Positions 1 to 9,138 are shown, counted from the stretch's first letter. The stretch is 64,000 nucleotides of DNA from Arcanobacterium_A hippocoleae (GCF_031456295.1 NZ_JAVDUJ010000001.1:682001-746000); one strand, 5' to 3'. A program made the numbers and translations. Notes: generated by a model not told the origin, from the sequence alone.

Positions 1-1201
1 CTCATGATGTGTTGAATCACCGTTGTTCTTGAAAGTGAAGAAAGTATTTGGAATAATACCTTGGCTATTTACTTTCGCTTTGAAATCAACCACAACCTTT
101 TGGTTATCCGCAGCGTCTTTGGCAGTCACAGCTGCACCAAGTTTATTCAAACCAGCAGTAGTGAGAACGATAACGAACTTCTGACCAGCAGTTTGTCCCT
201 GCGTTTGCTTTTGCTTATTACCTTTTCCTTCATAGAAAGTGATCTTGTAATCATCATTCAATTTTAAAGGCTTGAGATCAGGAGCAGCGCCATACTTTAC
301 GGTGATTTGATCGTTTACATCTAGCTGAAGCTTTTCATCAAGATTTTCATATAGTGCAAAATCAGAAAGCGTGTATTCAAGTTTTGCTTCTGTACCATCG
401 TTTCCTTTTTTCTGCTCCGCTTCAGGAACTGACTTTACGCTGGAGGGAATAGATGAGGAGAGCTGATAGCTGATTTTTTCGCCGACTTGCTTGTTGCTAT
501 CCACAACAGTCTTTACATTGTCTTCTTTTGAATTCTTTGGATAAACATATACTGCATAGTTGGTATTGCTTTCATCCATAATCCACTTGTTCCGATCGGC
601 TGGATCAGTGGTAGGCAAGAAAATCAAAGATGGCGCAGAACCAACAAATCCTTCTGGAGTAACGGACTCTTCGAGCAAGTACACACCCAAATTAAGATTC
701 GTGAAACCTTTCGTATTTTTAACGAAAAGTTCACCATCATGATTAGTGGTTCCTTCTGCTACTGCGTTACCAACACCAAAAGCAGAACGATTCGCATTTA
801 CTATCTCTGCTTTGAGTTTTCCTAATTTTTCAATCTGCTCATTCTTTGTGATATCAATAGCATCACCTTGGACATAATCAACGCCTCTAAGTTCAGCAAG
901 ATTTGAAACTTTATAGAGCTTGAATTTTGCCCCTTTAACCGGATTCGCGCCGTTAACATCCTGACTTTTCTTACCAGTCGGATCCTTAAAACCAGCACCA
1001 TCATCGTACTTGGTCAGGAAGATAATACCCTTCTTCTGAGCATCAATTACCGAAGCCGGGGCAGTGGCACCCCCCCCCCGATGATTGTGTTGTAATACCC
1101 GGGTTTACCGCAAATGCAGCACCAGTAGCTGCAACGCTCGAAAAAAGCAGTGCGCCAGCAGCAATTACGCTAACACCTACTTTGCGTGCGTGTTTAATCA
1201 T
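1..1201 (-). CDS. Sortase-anchored major pilin, SpaA/FimP-like; 5' part only, frame interrupted by a G10 tract (phase OFF)
   Basis: Predicted backbone subunit of a sortase-assembled pilus. The ATG at 1201 follows a GAGAGGT ribosome site and encodes a Sec signal peptide (residues 1-31, AFA cleavage site). At codon 41 the frame enters ten G (plus-strand C 1070-1079), then reads GGGCHCPGFGN and stops, giving 52 residues. Removing one G or adding two gives one frame open from there to the window edge (about 400 codons). That frame shows an N-terminal pilin domain, an E-box-like VYLLEESVTPEGF (about 650-690), a pilin motif VYVYPKN whose lysine codon is 535-537 (the usual Trp nine residues upstream is absent), and a second domain with LTTAGLNKL. 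The LPXTG end lies outside the window. The family call is firm; whether the frame break is a genetic switch, a decay or a homopolymer read error cannot be settled here. Confidence 0.85.
1070..1079 (-). repeat. Poly-G tract (G10 on coding strand), candidate phase-variation switch
   Basis: Ten consecutive G on the coding strand, nine codons after the predicted signal-peptide cleavage site. The signal-peptide frame and the mature-pilin frame join only when the tract is 9 or 12 G long, because the flanking TC and T complete codons only when the G number is divisible by three. With 10 G, translation ends at a TGA 12 codons after the tract begins. A tract of this length and place is a classic substrate for slipped-strand mispairing, and G tracts controlling sortase-dependent pili are known in bifidobacteria. 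Confidence 0.85.
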
Positions 1202-1338
1202 ATTTACCTCTCACATGATTCTGAAGATACGCATCTCCGGATGCTCATCTTCTACGAAATGTGATGCATGCGGAGATTTACATATTTAGTATGCGCCGGG
1301 GACTAGTATCCCATATCGATCCACCGAAACGAAAGCTA

Positions 1339-1560
1339 TTTTTTCACTATCTCGAAAATATTTTTTAACAATCCCTTTTGTACATTTTTTACAATCGAAA
1401 ATCACAGTCAAATATGCTGGCATTTCGCCATTTTCCAGTTAAAACCTACACTTTCACGCCAATGTGAAATATTCAACAAAACACAAGAACAGTATTTTTT
1501 AACAATATAGGACGAACGTTCTAGACATTTTTTCACAATGTAACAAAGATTTTTTCACAA
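1339..1560. repeat. Six roughly helix-phased copies of A-T6-[C/A]ACA-like motif upstream of the pilin gene
   Basis: Copies of TTTTTT(C/A)ACWA or close variants start at 1339, 1361, 1385, 1495, 1528 and 1550, each preceded by A. The start-to-start distances are 22, 24, 110, 33 and 22 bp, close to whole multiples of about 11 bp, so most copies face the same side of the helix. They lie 138-360 bp upstream of the pilin start codon and beyond the mdh terminator. Phased A/T tracts bend DNA, and the constant ACA tail suggests a protein site. The function is inferred. Confidence 0.6.
1452..1469. promoter_or_regulatory. Inverted repeat TTTCAC-N6-GTGAAA, candidate operator
   Basis: A perfect 6-bp inverted repeat with a 6-bp spacer, the geometry of a dimeric helix-turn-helix binding site. 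It lies between the two clusters of T6 motifs, about 250 bp upstream of the pilin start. The remaining 1202-1715 region is AT-rich and shows no coding potential; a minus-strand TACTAAAT at about 1285-1292 could be a -10 element but has no convincing -35. Confidence 0.4.
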
Positions 1561-1645
1561 AGATAGTTGAAAAATTAAGAAATATCAGAAGGAGCAAAAT
1601 GTATAAAAATACCGTAAAAAATACATGTAAATAAAATAAAAAATA

Positions 1646-1682
1646 GGGTGGCTCGGAACCATTCATCAGTTCCGAGCCACCC
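1646..1682 (-). terminator. Rho-independent terminator of mdh
   Basis: A perfect 14-bp stem (1646-1659 with 1669-1682), 9-nt loop, followed on the minus strand by a U-rich run (TATTTTTTATTTTATTT). It lies 34 nt after the mdh stop codon and insulates the pilin control region. Confidence 0.92.
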
Positions 1683-1715
1683 ATCAACGCCGCATACCGG
1701 CGCAAGCAGTAGATC

Positions 1716-2717
1716 TTACTTCAACAAGCCCAGCGCACGCACCGCATCAAGCTCTTCCTGCGCCTTCTGAGCCGAATAATCAATACCAGCCTGAGTCTGC
1801 TCTGAAATCTCCAGACCCTCCACGATCTTCCACTCACCATTCTCAGAAGTAACCGGCACACCAAAAGCGAGCCCAGCAGGAATACCGTAATGCTCACCAT
1901 CACTCAAAATCGCTGCAGACACCCAATCACCCTCAGGAGTACCATTCACCCAGTTATATACGTGATCAATAGCTGCCGAAGCTGCCGAAGCTGCCGAAGA
2001 CGCACCACGAGCCTCAATAATTGCAGCACCACGCTTCGCAACCGTTGGCACGAAATAATCCTTCCGCCAAGCCTCATCCACCAATTCATGAGCCGGCTTG
2101 CCAGCCACCGTCGCATACGAAAGATCCGGATACTGATCTGCAGAATGATTACCCCAAACCACCATCTTCTTAATATCAGCTACCGGCGCCCCCACCTTCT
2201 CAGCAAGCTGCGAAATTGCACGATTATGATCAAGGCGCATCATCGCCGTAAACCGCGACTTTGGCACATCCGGAGCTGCCGCAGCAGCAATCACAGCATT
2301 CGTATTCGCCGGATTACCAACCACCAACACGCGAATATCATCCGCTGCATGATCATTAATCGCCTTACCCTGCGGACCAAAAATACCGCCGTTAGCTTCC
2401 AGCAAATCTGCCCGCTCCATCCCCTTTGTGCGCGGGCGAGCACCCACAAGCAGCCCCACGGAAGAACCGTCAAAAGCCTGGTTCGCATCATCAAAGATAT
2501 TCACTGAATCAAGCAACGGGAATGCACAATCATTCAGCTCCATCGCCGTACCCTCAGCAGCCTTCAAACCCTGCGGAATCTCCAGCATATTCAAACGCAC
2601 CGGCACATCCGGGCCGAGCAACGCTCCAGAAGCGATCCGGAAAAGAAGCGCGTAACCGATATTACCTGCTGCACCCGTAACGGTAACAGTAACTGGTGTC
2701 TTGCAATTGCATGCCAT
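1716..2717 (-). CDS. mdh: Malate dehydrogenase (NAD-dependent)
   Basis: Interconverts malate and oxaloacetate with NAD in the cytoplasm (TCA cycle). 333 residues, the usual length for this actinobacterial/cytosolic-type MDH. The Rossmann loop TGAAGNIG is at 14-21, substrate-binding arginines lie in GARPRTKGMERAD (92-104), VGNPANTNA at 133-141, MRLDHNRA at 160-167, and catalytic His191 in WGNHSADQYP. AGGAGT precedes the ATG by a suitable distance. Monocistronic, with its own strong terminator. A stretch GASSAASAASAAID is encoded by three tandem 9-bp units (gctgccgaa, 1976-2002); length is normal, so this is not an expansion. Confidence 0.97.
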   Translation of the reverse strand: MACNCKTPVTVTVTGAAGNIGYALLFRIASGALLGPDVPVRLNMLEIPQGLKAAEGTAMELNDCAFPLLDSVNIFDDANQAFDGSSVGLLVGARPRTKGMERADLLEANGGIFGPQGKAINDHAADDIRVLVVGNPANTNAVIAAAAAPDVPKSRFTAMMRLDHNRAISQLAEKVGAPVADIKKMVVWGNHSADQYPDLSYATVAGKPAHELVDEAWRKDYFVPTVAKRGAAIIEARGASSAASAASAAIDHVYNWVNGTPEGDWVSAAILSDGEHYGIPAGLAFGVPVTSENGEWKIVEGLEISEQTQAGIDYSAQKAQEELDAVRALGLLK

Positions 2718-2857
2718 ATTAAATAACTCCTATGTTAGGTGTTTGTGGTTTCCCACTTACTTTCTAAGGATACCGCGCCAGCAAAAAATCCACCTGGTAC
2801 TAAAGTGCAATTCGCTAACGCGGATCCATTTTTCAAATCACGTGCCCAGACTTCCGC

Positions 2858-4519
2858 CTAAAGATCACGCCGGAAATTCCGGTAATACTCAATCAAAGCA
2901 CGCGTAGACTGATCCTGCTGCGCAAGCGCATCTGCATCACCAGCCACCGCATCAGCAAGCTGCGAAGCCATCTGCTTCCCCAGCTCCACACCCCACTGAT
3001 CAAAAGAATCAATCCCCCAAACGATTCCCTGCACAAAAGTAATGTGCTCATAAAGCGCAATCAACTGCCCCAACACAGACGGGGTCAAAGCCGGTGCCAT
3101 AATCGACGTAGTTGGCTTATTCCCTGGGAAAATTCGCGCCGTCACAATATCTTCACGCGTACCCTCGCCGCGCACTTCCGCTTCCGTCTTGCCAAAAGCA
3201 AGCGCCTTCGTTTGTGCAAAGAAATTCCCAAGGAACAACTCATGCTGATCATTTTCCCCATCGCGCAAAGGATACGTAGGAGTAGCAAAAGCAATAAAAT
3301 CTGCTGGGATCAACTGCGTACCCTGATGAATCAGCTGATAAAAAGCATGCTGCCCATTCGTGCCAGGCTCGCCCCAAAACACTTCACCAGTAGCGGCAGT
3401 AACCTCACTACCATCCCAGCGTACCCGCTTACCATTAGACTCCATTGTAAGCTGCTGCAAATATGCCGGGAAACGATGCAAGAACTGCGCATAAGGCAAA
3501 ACCGCATGTGTAGCAGCCCCCAAGAAATTCACATAAAACACATTCAGCAAACCCATCAGCAACGGGATATTCCGCTCTGCCGGTGCAGTACGGAAATGCG
3601 TATCCAGCGCATGGAAACCACCCAAGAAATTCTTAAACGCCTGTGGACCAATCGCAATCGCAAGCACCGTACCAACAGCAGAATCCACCGAATAACGCCC
3701 GCCAACCCAGCTCCAGAAGCCAAAAGCATTCTCCGGATCGATCCCGAACTCTGCCACCTTCGCAAGATTCGTTGAAACAGCCACAAAATGCTTCGCCACT
3801 GCCCCATCAGCACTAATATGCGCCTTCGCCAGCTGCGCTAAGAACCACGCCCGCGCCTGCCGCGCATTAGTGAGCGTCTCAAGCGTCGTGAAAGTCTTTG
3901 AAGCAATAATGAAAAGCACCGTTTCTGGATCCACGCCCTTCAAAGTTTCACCAAGATCAGTTGGATCAATATTCGAAATAAAACGGCACTCCAAATTCGG
4001 ATCAACATAAGGCTTCAACGCCTCATAAGCCATCACCGGGCCCAAATCAGAGCCGCCAATCCCGATATTCACGATCGTCTTAATCGGCTTCCCCGTCACG
4101 CCCCGCCACTCGCCTGAACGCACCCGATCAGCAAAAGCATAAATCCGATCAAGCACCTCATGCACATCATCAATCACATTCTTGCCGTCCAAAATCAGCT
4201 CTTCACCCTTCGGACGACGCAAAGCCGTATGCAATACCGAGCGCCCCTCGGTAACGTTGATCTTCTCGCCATTAAACATCGCTTCGCGGCGCTCAGCAAG
4301 ATTCACCTCCTGCGCCAACTCTAGCAAAGCAGCCTTCAACTCATCCGTCAGATAAGACTTCGAGAGATCCACATACAAATCAGCAGCCGTAAAAGTCAAC
4401 TTTTCAGCACGCTGCGGATCCTGCGCAAACCAGTTACGAAAATCTACACTCAACCGATCACGAATTTCGCCGATCTTCCCCCACGCTGCAGTGGTAGTGG
4501 CATCGATTGGGTTCACCAT
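2858..4519 (-). CDS. pgi: Glucose-6-phosphate isomerase
   Basis: Interconverts glucose-6-phosphate and fructose-6-phosphate in glycolysis and gluconeogenesis. 553 residues, normal for the long bacterial/eukaryotic-type enzyme. Visible family signatures include NIGIGGSDLGP (substrate phosphate binding), SKTFTTLET, the conserved VGGRYSVDSAVG block and ESNGKRV. GGAGGAG precedes the ATG. Its neighbours are galE and mdh on the same strand; the 51-bp gap to galE and the order suggest that galE and pgi may be cotranscribed. Confidence 0.98.
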   Translation of the reverse strand: MVNPIDATTTAAWGKIGEIRDRLSVDFRNWFAQDPQRAEKLTFTAADLYVDLSKSYLTDELKAALLELAQEVNLAERREAMFNGEKINVTEGRSVLHTALRRPKGEELILDGKNVIDDVHEVLDRIYAFADRVRSGEWRGVTGKPIKTIVNIGIGGSDLGPVMAYEALKPYVDPNLECRFISNIDPTDLGETLKGVDPETVLFIIASKTFTTLETLTNARQARAWFLAQLAKAHISADGAVAKHFVAVSTNLAKVAEFGIDPENAFGFWSWVGGRYSVDSAVGTVLAIAIGPQAFKNFLGGFHALDTHFRTAPAERNIPLLMGLLNVFYVNFLGAATHAVLPYAQFLHRFPAYLQQLTMESNGKRVRWDGSEVTAATGEVFWGEPGTNGQHAFYQLIHQGTQLIPADFIAFATPTYPLRDGENDQHELFLGNFFAQTKALAFGKTEAEVRGEGTREDIVTARIFPGNKPTTSIMAPALTPSVLGQLIALYEHITFVQGIVWGIDSFDQWGVELGKQMASQLADAVAGDADALAQQDQSTRALIEYYRNFRRDL

Positions 4520-4570
4520 TAAGTATTCTCCTCCATTTTCGGAATCAACAAAGATTTTCCGGCAATTATT

Positions 4571-5584
4571 TTAGCTCCGGTAACCATTCGGATTACGCGA
4601 TTGCCACCGATAAGAATCAGCACACATCTGATCCAAATCCCGCTTCGCCTCCCAACCGAGCTCCTCACGCGCCTTTGCCGGATTCGCATACGAACTTGCC
4701 ACATCCCCAGGACGGCGCCCCACGATCTCATACGGCACATCCTTCCCAGCAGCCTTCGAAAACGCACGAATCACCTCCAGCACCGAATACGGATTCCCCG
4801 TACCCAGATTCCACACATGGAATCCCGGACGGCCATCAATCTGATCCAAAGCAGCCAAATGCCCCTGCGCCAAATCCATCACATGAATATAATCGCGCGT
4901 ACCAGTACCGTCAGGAGTATCGTAATCATCACCAAATACCGCCACGCGAGCAAGCTTCCCGGTAGCTACCTGCGCCACATACGGCAGCAGATTATTCGGG
5001 ATATCCGCCGGATCTTCCCCGATCTTCCCCGATTCGTGGGCACCAATCGGATTAAAATAACGCAAAGCTGCAACAGCAAGATTTGCATCTGCCACTGTAG
5101 CATCATGCAAGATCTGCTCATTCATCGCTTTCGTCCAACCATATGGATTCGTGGCGCTACCGGCTGGATCCGTCTCCGAAAAAGGCGGCTGACCATCGCC
5201 ATACACGGTAGCGGAAGAAGAGAAAACGATATTCCGGCAGCCATGAGCCTTCATCGCTTCCAGCAAAGTGATCGTCGAACCAATATTCTCGCGGTAATAA
5301 TCTAGCGGCAACTCCACCGACTCCCCCACAGCCTTCTTGCCTGCAAAATGGATCACGGCATCAGGCTGGAAATCTACAAAAGCCGCATCAAGCGCATCCC
5401 GATCCCGCACATTCGCCTTCACAAAGCCCGGCATCCGCCCCGTAAGCTCACTTACCCGGCGCAACGACTCCTCCGAAGAATTCGATAAATCATCGATCAC
5501 AAGCACATCATGCCCAGCTTCCAAGAGCAACAGCACCGTATGGGAACCAATAAATCCTGCTCCACCAGCAACTAAAACTTTCAT
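4571..5584 (-). CDS. galE: UDP-glucose 4-epimerase
   Basis: Interconverts UDP-glucose and UDP-galactose for galactose use and for cell-surface glycans. Extended short-chain dehydrogenase of 337 residues. NAD-binding GGAGFIG is at 7-13, the serine of SSSATVYG at about 122-124, and the catalytic YxxxK is Tyr148/Lys152 (NPYGWTK). The ATG at 5584 is chosen because it opens directly into the Rossmann strand (MKVLVAGG) and has AAGGA upstream; an in-frame ATG at 5638 would add 18 atypical residues. The nucleotidyltransferase gene just upstream is on the same strand. Confidence 0.95.
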   Translation of the reverse strand: MKVLVAGGAGFIGSHTVLLLLEAGHDVLVIDDLSNSSEESLRRVSELTGRMPGFVKANVRDRDALDAAFVDFQPDAVIHFAGKKAVGESVELPLDYYRENIGSTITLLEAMKAHGCRNIVFSSSATVYGDGQPPFSETDPAGSATNPYGWTKAMNEQILHDATVADANLAVAALRYFNPIGAHESGKIGEDPADIPNNLLPYVAQVATGKLARVAVFGDDYDTPDGTGTRDYIHVMDLAQGHLAALDQIDGRPGFHVWNLGTGNPYSVLEVIRAFSKAAGKDVPYEIVGRRPGDVASSYANPAKAREELGWEAKRDLDQMCADSYRWQSRNPNGYRS

Positions 5585-5723
5585 CCTACTTTTCGTCCTT
5601 CTCAGATCACAGTCTGCTAAAATCTGGTTTATTTTCAAGTTTGACTATTCTTTTGAGATGCTGCATCGCCGTAATTTACAGCAGCCCAAAAATCGCATTA
5701 GATCCAGCGCATAATCCGCGGCA

Positions 5724-6536
5724 TTAAAGCACTACCTCGCGTGCTTGCAACACTTGCTCCACCGCTTTAATATCGTTTTGGTTTGACATATCGAGCACGC
5801 CAGCTTCCGAACGCACAATCTCCACACGCTGCCCATGCTCCACCAAATCACGCACTGCATCAACAATCTCATATTCGCCACGCGCCGAGGGCACAATCCG
5901 CTCCGCAGCAGCAAAAATCTCTGGCGTAAAACAGAAACAATTCATTGAAACCAAAATTGGCTTCGGCTGAGCTGCCACCACTTCCGGAGCAGGCTTTTCG
6001 ATAATATCTGCAAAATCCCCGTTCGCATCAGCACGCAAAATTGCAAAAGCGGCAATCCGCTCAGCGGGAATATTCGAATTTTGCACCAACCCATCAGCAT
6101 CAAAACCAATCGTGGCATTCCCCTTCGTCGCACCAAGTGCACGCACAGCCTCCGTCGGATAATAATTATCGCCATTGACCATCACAAAACGATCAGTGCC
6201 AACCCACTCCTTCGCAGCAAGCACCGCATTCGCTGTACCTAACGGCTCTTCCTGGATCGCATACGAAATTTTGATGCGAGTAGTTTGCAGTGAATCATAA
6301 TAATCCCGCACCCCCTGATGCTCTGGACCAATCACCAAACACGCTTCCGTGATTCCTGCATCAGCATAAGCATGCAAGCAGTGATCAAGAAACGGCCGAC
6401 CAATCGGCATCATTGCCTTCGCGCCAAGAGATGCTGCCTCAGCCTGAGCGCCCGTCAACTCCGCTCCTGCAGCAGCTTTCCGCATCCGCGTACCCAAACC
6501 GCGCGCCAAAACCACTACTTTATGCAAATCCGTCAT
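5724..6536 (-). CDS. Sugar-1-phosphate nucleotidyltransferase family protein
   Basis: Predicted cytoplasmic NDP-sugar pyrophosphorylase of the RmlA/GlmU/UGPase superfamily, 270 residues. The ATG at 6536 has GAAAGGA upstream and gives the standard short N-terminus; an in-frame upstream ATG at 6587 has no support. The glycosyl-nucleotide loop reads VVVLARGLGTRM, with Arg where LAGGxGTR usually has the second Gly (residue about 11). The acidic metal site NGDNYYP is present, as are GTANAV and EKPAPE. The neighbour galE suggests an NDP-hexose product for envelope glycans, but the exact substrate cannot be assigned. Confidence 0.85.
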   Translation of the reverse strand: MTDLHKVVVLARGLGTRMRKAAAGAELTGAQAEAASLGAKAMMPIGRPFLDHCLHAYADAGITEACLVIGPEHQGVRDYYDSLQTTRIKISYAIQEEPLGTANAVLAAKEWVGTDRFVMVNGDNYYPTEAVRALGATKGNATIGFDADGLVQNSNIPAERIAAFAILRADANGDFADIIEKPAPEVVAAQPKPILVSMNCFCFTPEIFAAAERIVPSARGEYEIVDAVRDLVEHGQRVEIVRSEAGVLDMSNQNDIKAVEQVLQAREVVL

Positions 6537-6804
6537 TGCGATTCCTTTCAAATGCATTTTATGTGGCATCCGTGCCAACAATTTCACCGCATTCGCGGGG
6601 AATCAAATATCTGCACCCCGCAAAGTAGATTCTACTCACTCTTCCGCTGCGAACCTAAGCCTTTAGTGCGATTCGTGAATTTTTTGTGAAGAAAAGATTA
6701 AAACTCATTTCAGCCCAGACCCTGCAGCAAAAAATCCAGTACAATTAAGGCAGCTATTGGCATTTCGCGCAAACTGCTTCCGCTCGATTCAAAGAGGAGT
6801 TCCC

Positions 6805-9138
6805 GTGAATACACAAAATTCAGCAGATACCGATCCAGTATTCAAAAATCAAAGCATCCAGCCAGCAACTGGTGTAAAAATCGGTGTGCTCACCTCCGGT
6901 GGAGATGCGCAAGGAATGAATGCCGCGCTCCGAGCCGCGGTCCGCACTGCCGTGCATGAAGGCGCAACCCCATATGCAATCCGCGAAGGCTGGAAAGGCG
7001 CAGTAGAAGGCGGAAAATTCATTGAAGAACTCGCCTGGAGCGATGTCTCCAATATCCTCAATAGCGGCGGCACCGCGATCGGCACCGCCCGCTGCGACGA
7101 ATTCCGCGAACGCGCCGGAATCAAAAAAGCCGTCCAAAACTTAGTCGAAAAAGGCATCGACCGCCTGGTCGTGATCGGTGGCGACGGCACCCTCAGCGGA
7201 GCTGACGAACTACGCGAACTTTGGCCAGAACTCCTTGCAGAGCTGATCGCAGAAGGCGCAATCTCCGAAAGCCTTGGTGCCCGCCACCAAAAACTATACC
7301 TGGCAGGTGTAGTGGGATCGATTGATAACGATCTTGTTGGTACCGATATGACGGTAGGCGCAGATTCAGCCTTACACCGGATCATCGAAGCAATAGATGC
7401 GATCGCCTCCACAGCAGCTTCCCATCAACGTACTTTCATCATCGAAGTAATGGGGCGTAATTGCGGCTACCTGGCACTCATGAGCGCAATTGCCGGCGGC
7501 TGCGATTACGTCTTCATTCCAGAGCTTCCCCCCGCTGCTAATTGGCGCGAAGAAATGTGCGAAAAACTGCGCACTGGGCGAGCACACGGACGGCGCGATT
7601 CACTCGTGATCGTCGCCGAAGGCGCAATCGACCGCGAAGGAAAGCCGATCACTTCCCAAATGGTGAAAGAGCTCCTCGAATCCGAACTTGGCGAAGACGT
7701 GCGCTTAACCTCTCTCGGGCACGTGCAGCGCGGCGGCACCCCCTCAGCATACGACCGCTGGATGCCCACCCTGCTTGGCTATACCGCTGCCTGGGAAATG
7801 ATCCACGCTGACGAATCAGTACAACCAATGATCATCGGCACCCGCTCAAATCGGCTAATGCGCCTGCCAATGATGGAAACGATTGCCAATACGCGGGCAG
7901 TGAAGAAATATATCAAAGAAAAAAACTGGGATGCAGCAATCGCCTCGCGCGGCACCGGTTACCGCGAAATGATCGATCTTTTTGAAACAATTTCCGCCCC
8001 ACTTCCTACGCAATCGGATGAATCACTACCAAAACCACGGGTCGGAATCATTCATGCCGGCGGGCTCGCACCGGGCATGAATCCGGCAGCACGCGCCGCC
8101 GTCAAACTCGGAATCGATCGCGGCTTTGAAATGATCGGCATCGAAGGCGGATTCCCAGGGCTACTCGCCGGAGATTTACACGAGCTAAAATGGGGAGACG
8201 TCGAAGGCTGGGCAGAAGACGGCTCTGCTGAGCTAGGCACCCGCCGCACGATCCCGTCAGTAGACCAATATTATAAGCTTTCGCGTGCGATTGAAGATGC
8301 ACGGCTTGATGCACTGCTCATCATTGGCGGTTTCAAAGGATACAAGGCCGCATATTCGATGGTGCACGAACGCGACCGCTACCCTGCCTTCGAGATCCCG
8401 ATTGCCTGCGTACCCGCTTCGATCGATAACAATCTTCCCGGTGCGGAAATGTCGATCGGTGTGGATACTGCAATCAATAATAATGCCTACGTAATAGACC
8501 GAATCCGGCAATCTGCATCTGCCTCACAACGTTGCTTCGTGGTGGAAACGATGGGGCGGAAGAATGGATATCTTGCTTTAATGAGCGCGATTTCCACTGG
8601 CGCTGAGAAAGTCTACTTAGCCGAAAATGGGGTCACATTGGCTGAACTTTCTGAAGATACACGCCGGATGACGGAATCTTTCCAAAACGGACGCCAACTC
8701 TACCTCGTAGTACGCAACGAAAATGCTTCCGAATATTACACCACTGATTTGCTGCGGCGAATTTTTGAAGAAGAAGGCGGCGGCTTATTTGATGTCCGCG
8801 CCTCGATTATCGGGCATCTGCAGCAAGGCGGAAACCCGAGCCCATTCGACCGTACGCTGGCAGTACGGATGGTGCATAAAGCGATTGATGAACTTGCAGC
8901 CGCGCTAAACTCCACAAAACCCGCTGACCAGAAGAAATCCTTCTACGTAGGGCAACTAGCAGGCAAAATGCATGCATATCCGGTCACGCATATGCCAGAT
9001 ATGATTGATATGGATGAGCGGTTGCCATACGATCCGTGGTGGAAAGGCTTAGAGCAAGTACTCCAGGTAGTCGCAGATAAACAGTCGCGGAAAGATGTCG
9101 GCAGACTCCCCACCTTAGTGCAGGAAATCGAAGCATAA
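6805..9138 (+). CDS. pfkA: Tandem (fused) ATP-type 6-phosphofructokinase
   Basis: Phosphorylates fructose-6-phosphate, the committed step of glycolysis. 777 residues in two PFK domains (about 22-390 and 411-760), like eukaryotic tandem PFKs. The GTG at 6805 is preferred because AGAGGAG lies 6 nt upstream; an earlier in-frame ATG at 6757 has no such site. Half 1 has GVLTSGGDAQGMNA, IGGDGTLSG (about 124-131) and GSIDND (about 171-176); Gly at the positions that discriminate ATP from PPi use indicates an ATP enzyme. Half 2 has IGGFKGY in place of GGDG and ASIDNN in place of IDND, losing two metal/phosphate-handling aspartates, so it is probably regulatory. Monocistronic, convergent with the next gene. 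Confidence 0.93.
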   Translation: MNTQNSADTDPVFKNQSIQPATGVKIGVLTSGGDAQGMNAALRAAVRTAVHEGATPYAIREGWKGAVEGGKFIEELAWSDVSNILNSGGTAIGTARCDEFRERAGIKKAVQNLVEKGIDRLVVIGGDGTLSGADELRELWPELLAELIAEGAISESLGARHQKLYLAGVVGSIDNDLVGTDMTVGADSALHRIIEAIDAIASTAASHQRTFIIEVMGRNCGYLALMSAIAGGCDYVFIPELPPAANWREEMCEKLRTGRAHGRRDSLVIVAEGAIDREGKPITSQMVKELLESELGEDVRLTSLGHVQRGGTPSAYDRWMPTLLGYTAAWEMIHADESVQPMIIGTRSNRLMRLPMMETIANTRAVKKYIKEKNWDAAIASRGTGYREMIDLFETISAPLPTQSDESLPKPRVGIIHAGGLAPGMNPAARAAVKLGIDRGFEMIGIEGGFPGLLAGDLHELKWGDVEGWAEDGSAELGTRRTIPSVDQYYKLSRAIEDARLDALLIIGGFKGYKAAYSMVHERDRYPAFEIPIACVPASIDNNLPGAEMSIGVDTAINNNAYVIDRIRQSASASQRCFVVETMGRKNGYLALMSAISTGAEKVYLAENGVTLAELSEDTRRMTESFQNGRQLYLVVRNENASEYYTTDLLRRIFEEEGGGLFDVRASIIGHLQQGGNPSPFDRTLAVRMVHKAIDELAAALNSTKPADQKKSFYVGQLAGKMHAYPVTHMPDMIDMDERLPYDPWWKGLEQVLQVVADKQSRKDVGRLPTLVQEIEA

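Noticed and set aside
1070..1079. Poly-C run as an assembly error only
   Set aside because: Homopolymer miscalls are possible, but the tract's exact location at the signal-peptide/mature-domain junction and the intact frames on both sides fit a known switch design. It is therefore kept as a finding with the error listed as the refuting case.
1976..2002. Triple 9-bp tandem repeat in mdh
   Set aside because: The encoded SAA units match the normal MDH sequence and length; no expansion.
1890..2507. Plus-strand open frame of 205 codons over mdh
   Set aside because: Lies antisense to a fully recognisable malate dehydrogenase; composition is Arg/His/Ile-rich with no domain.
7542..7811. Additional plus-strand frame inside pfkA
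   Set aside because: Shadow frame of the PFK reading frame, Arg-rich, no start signal.
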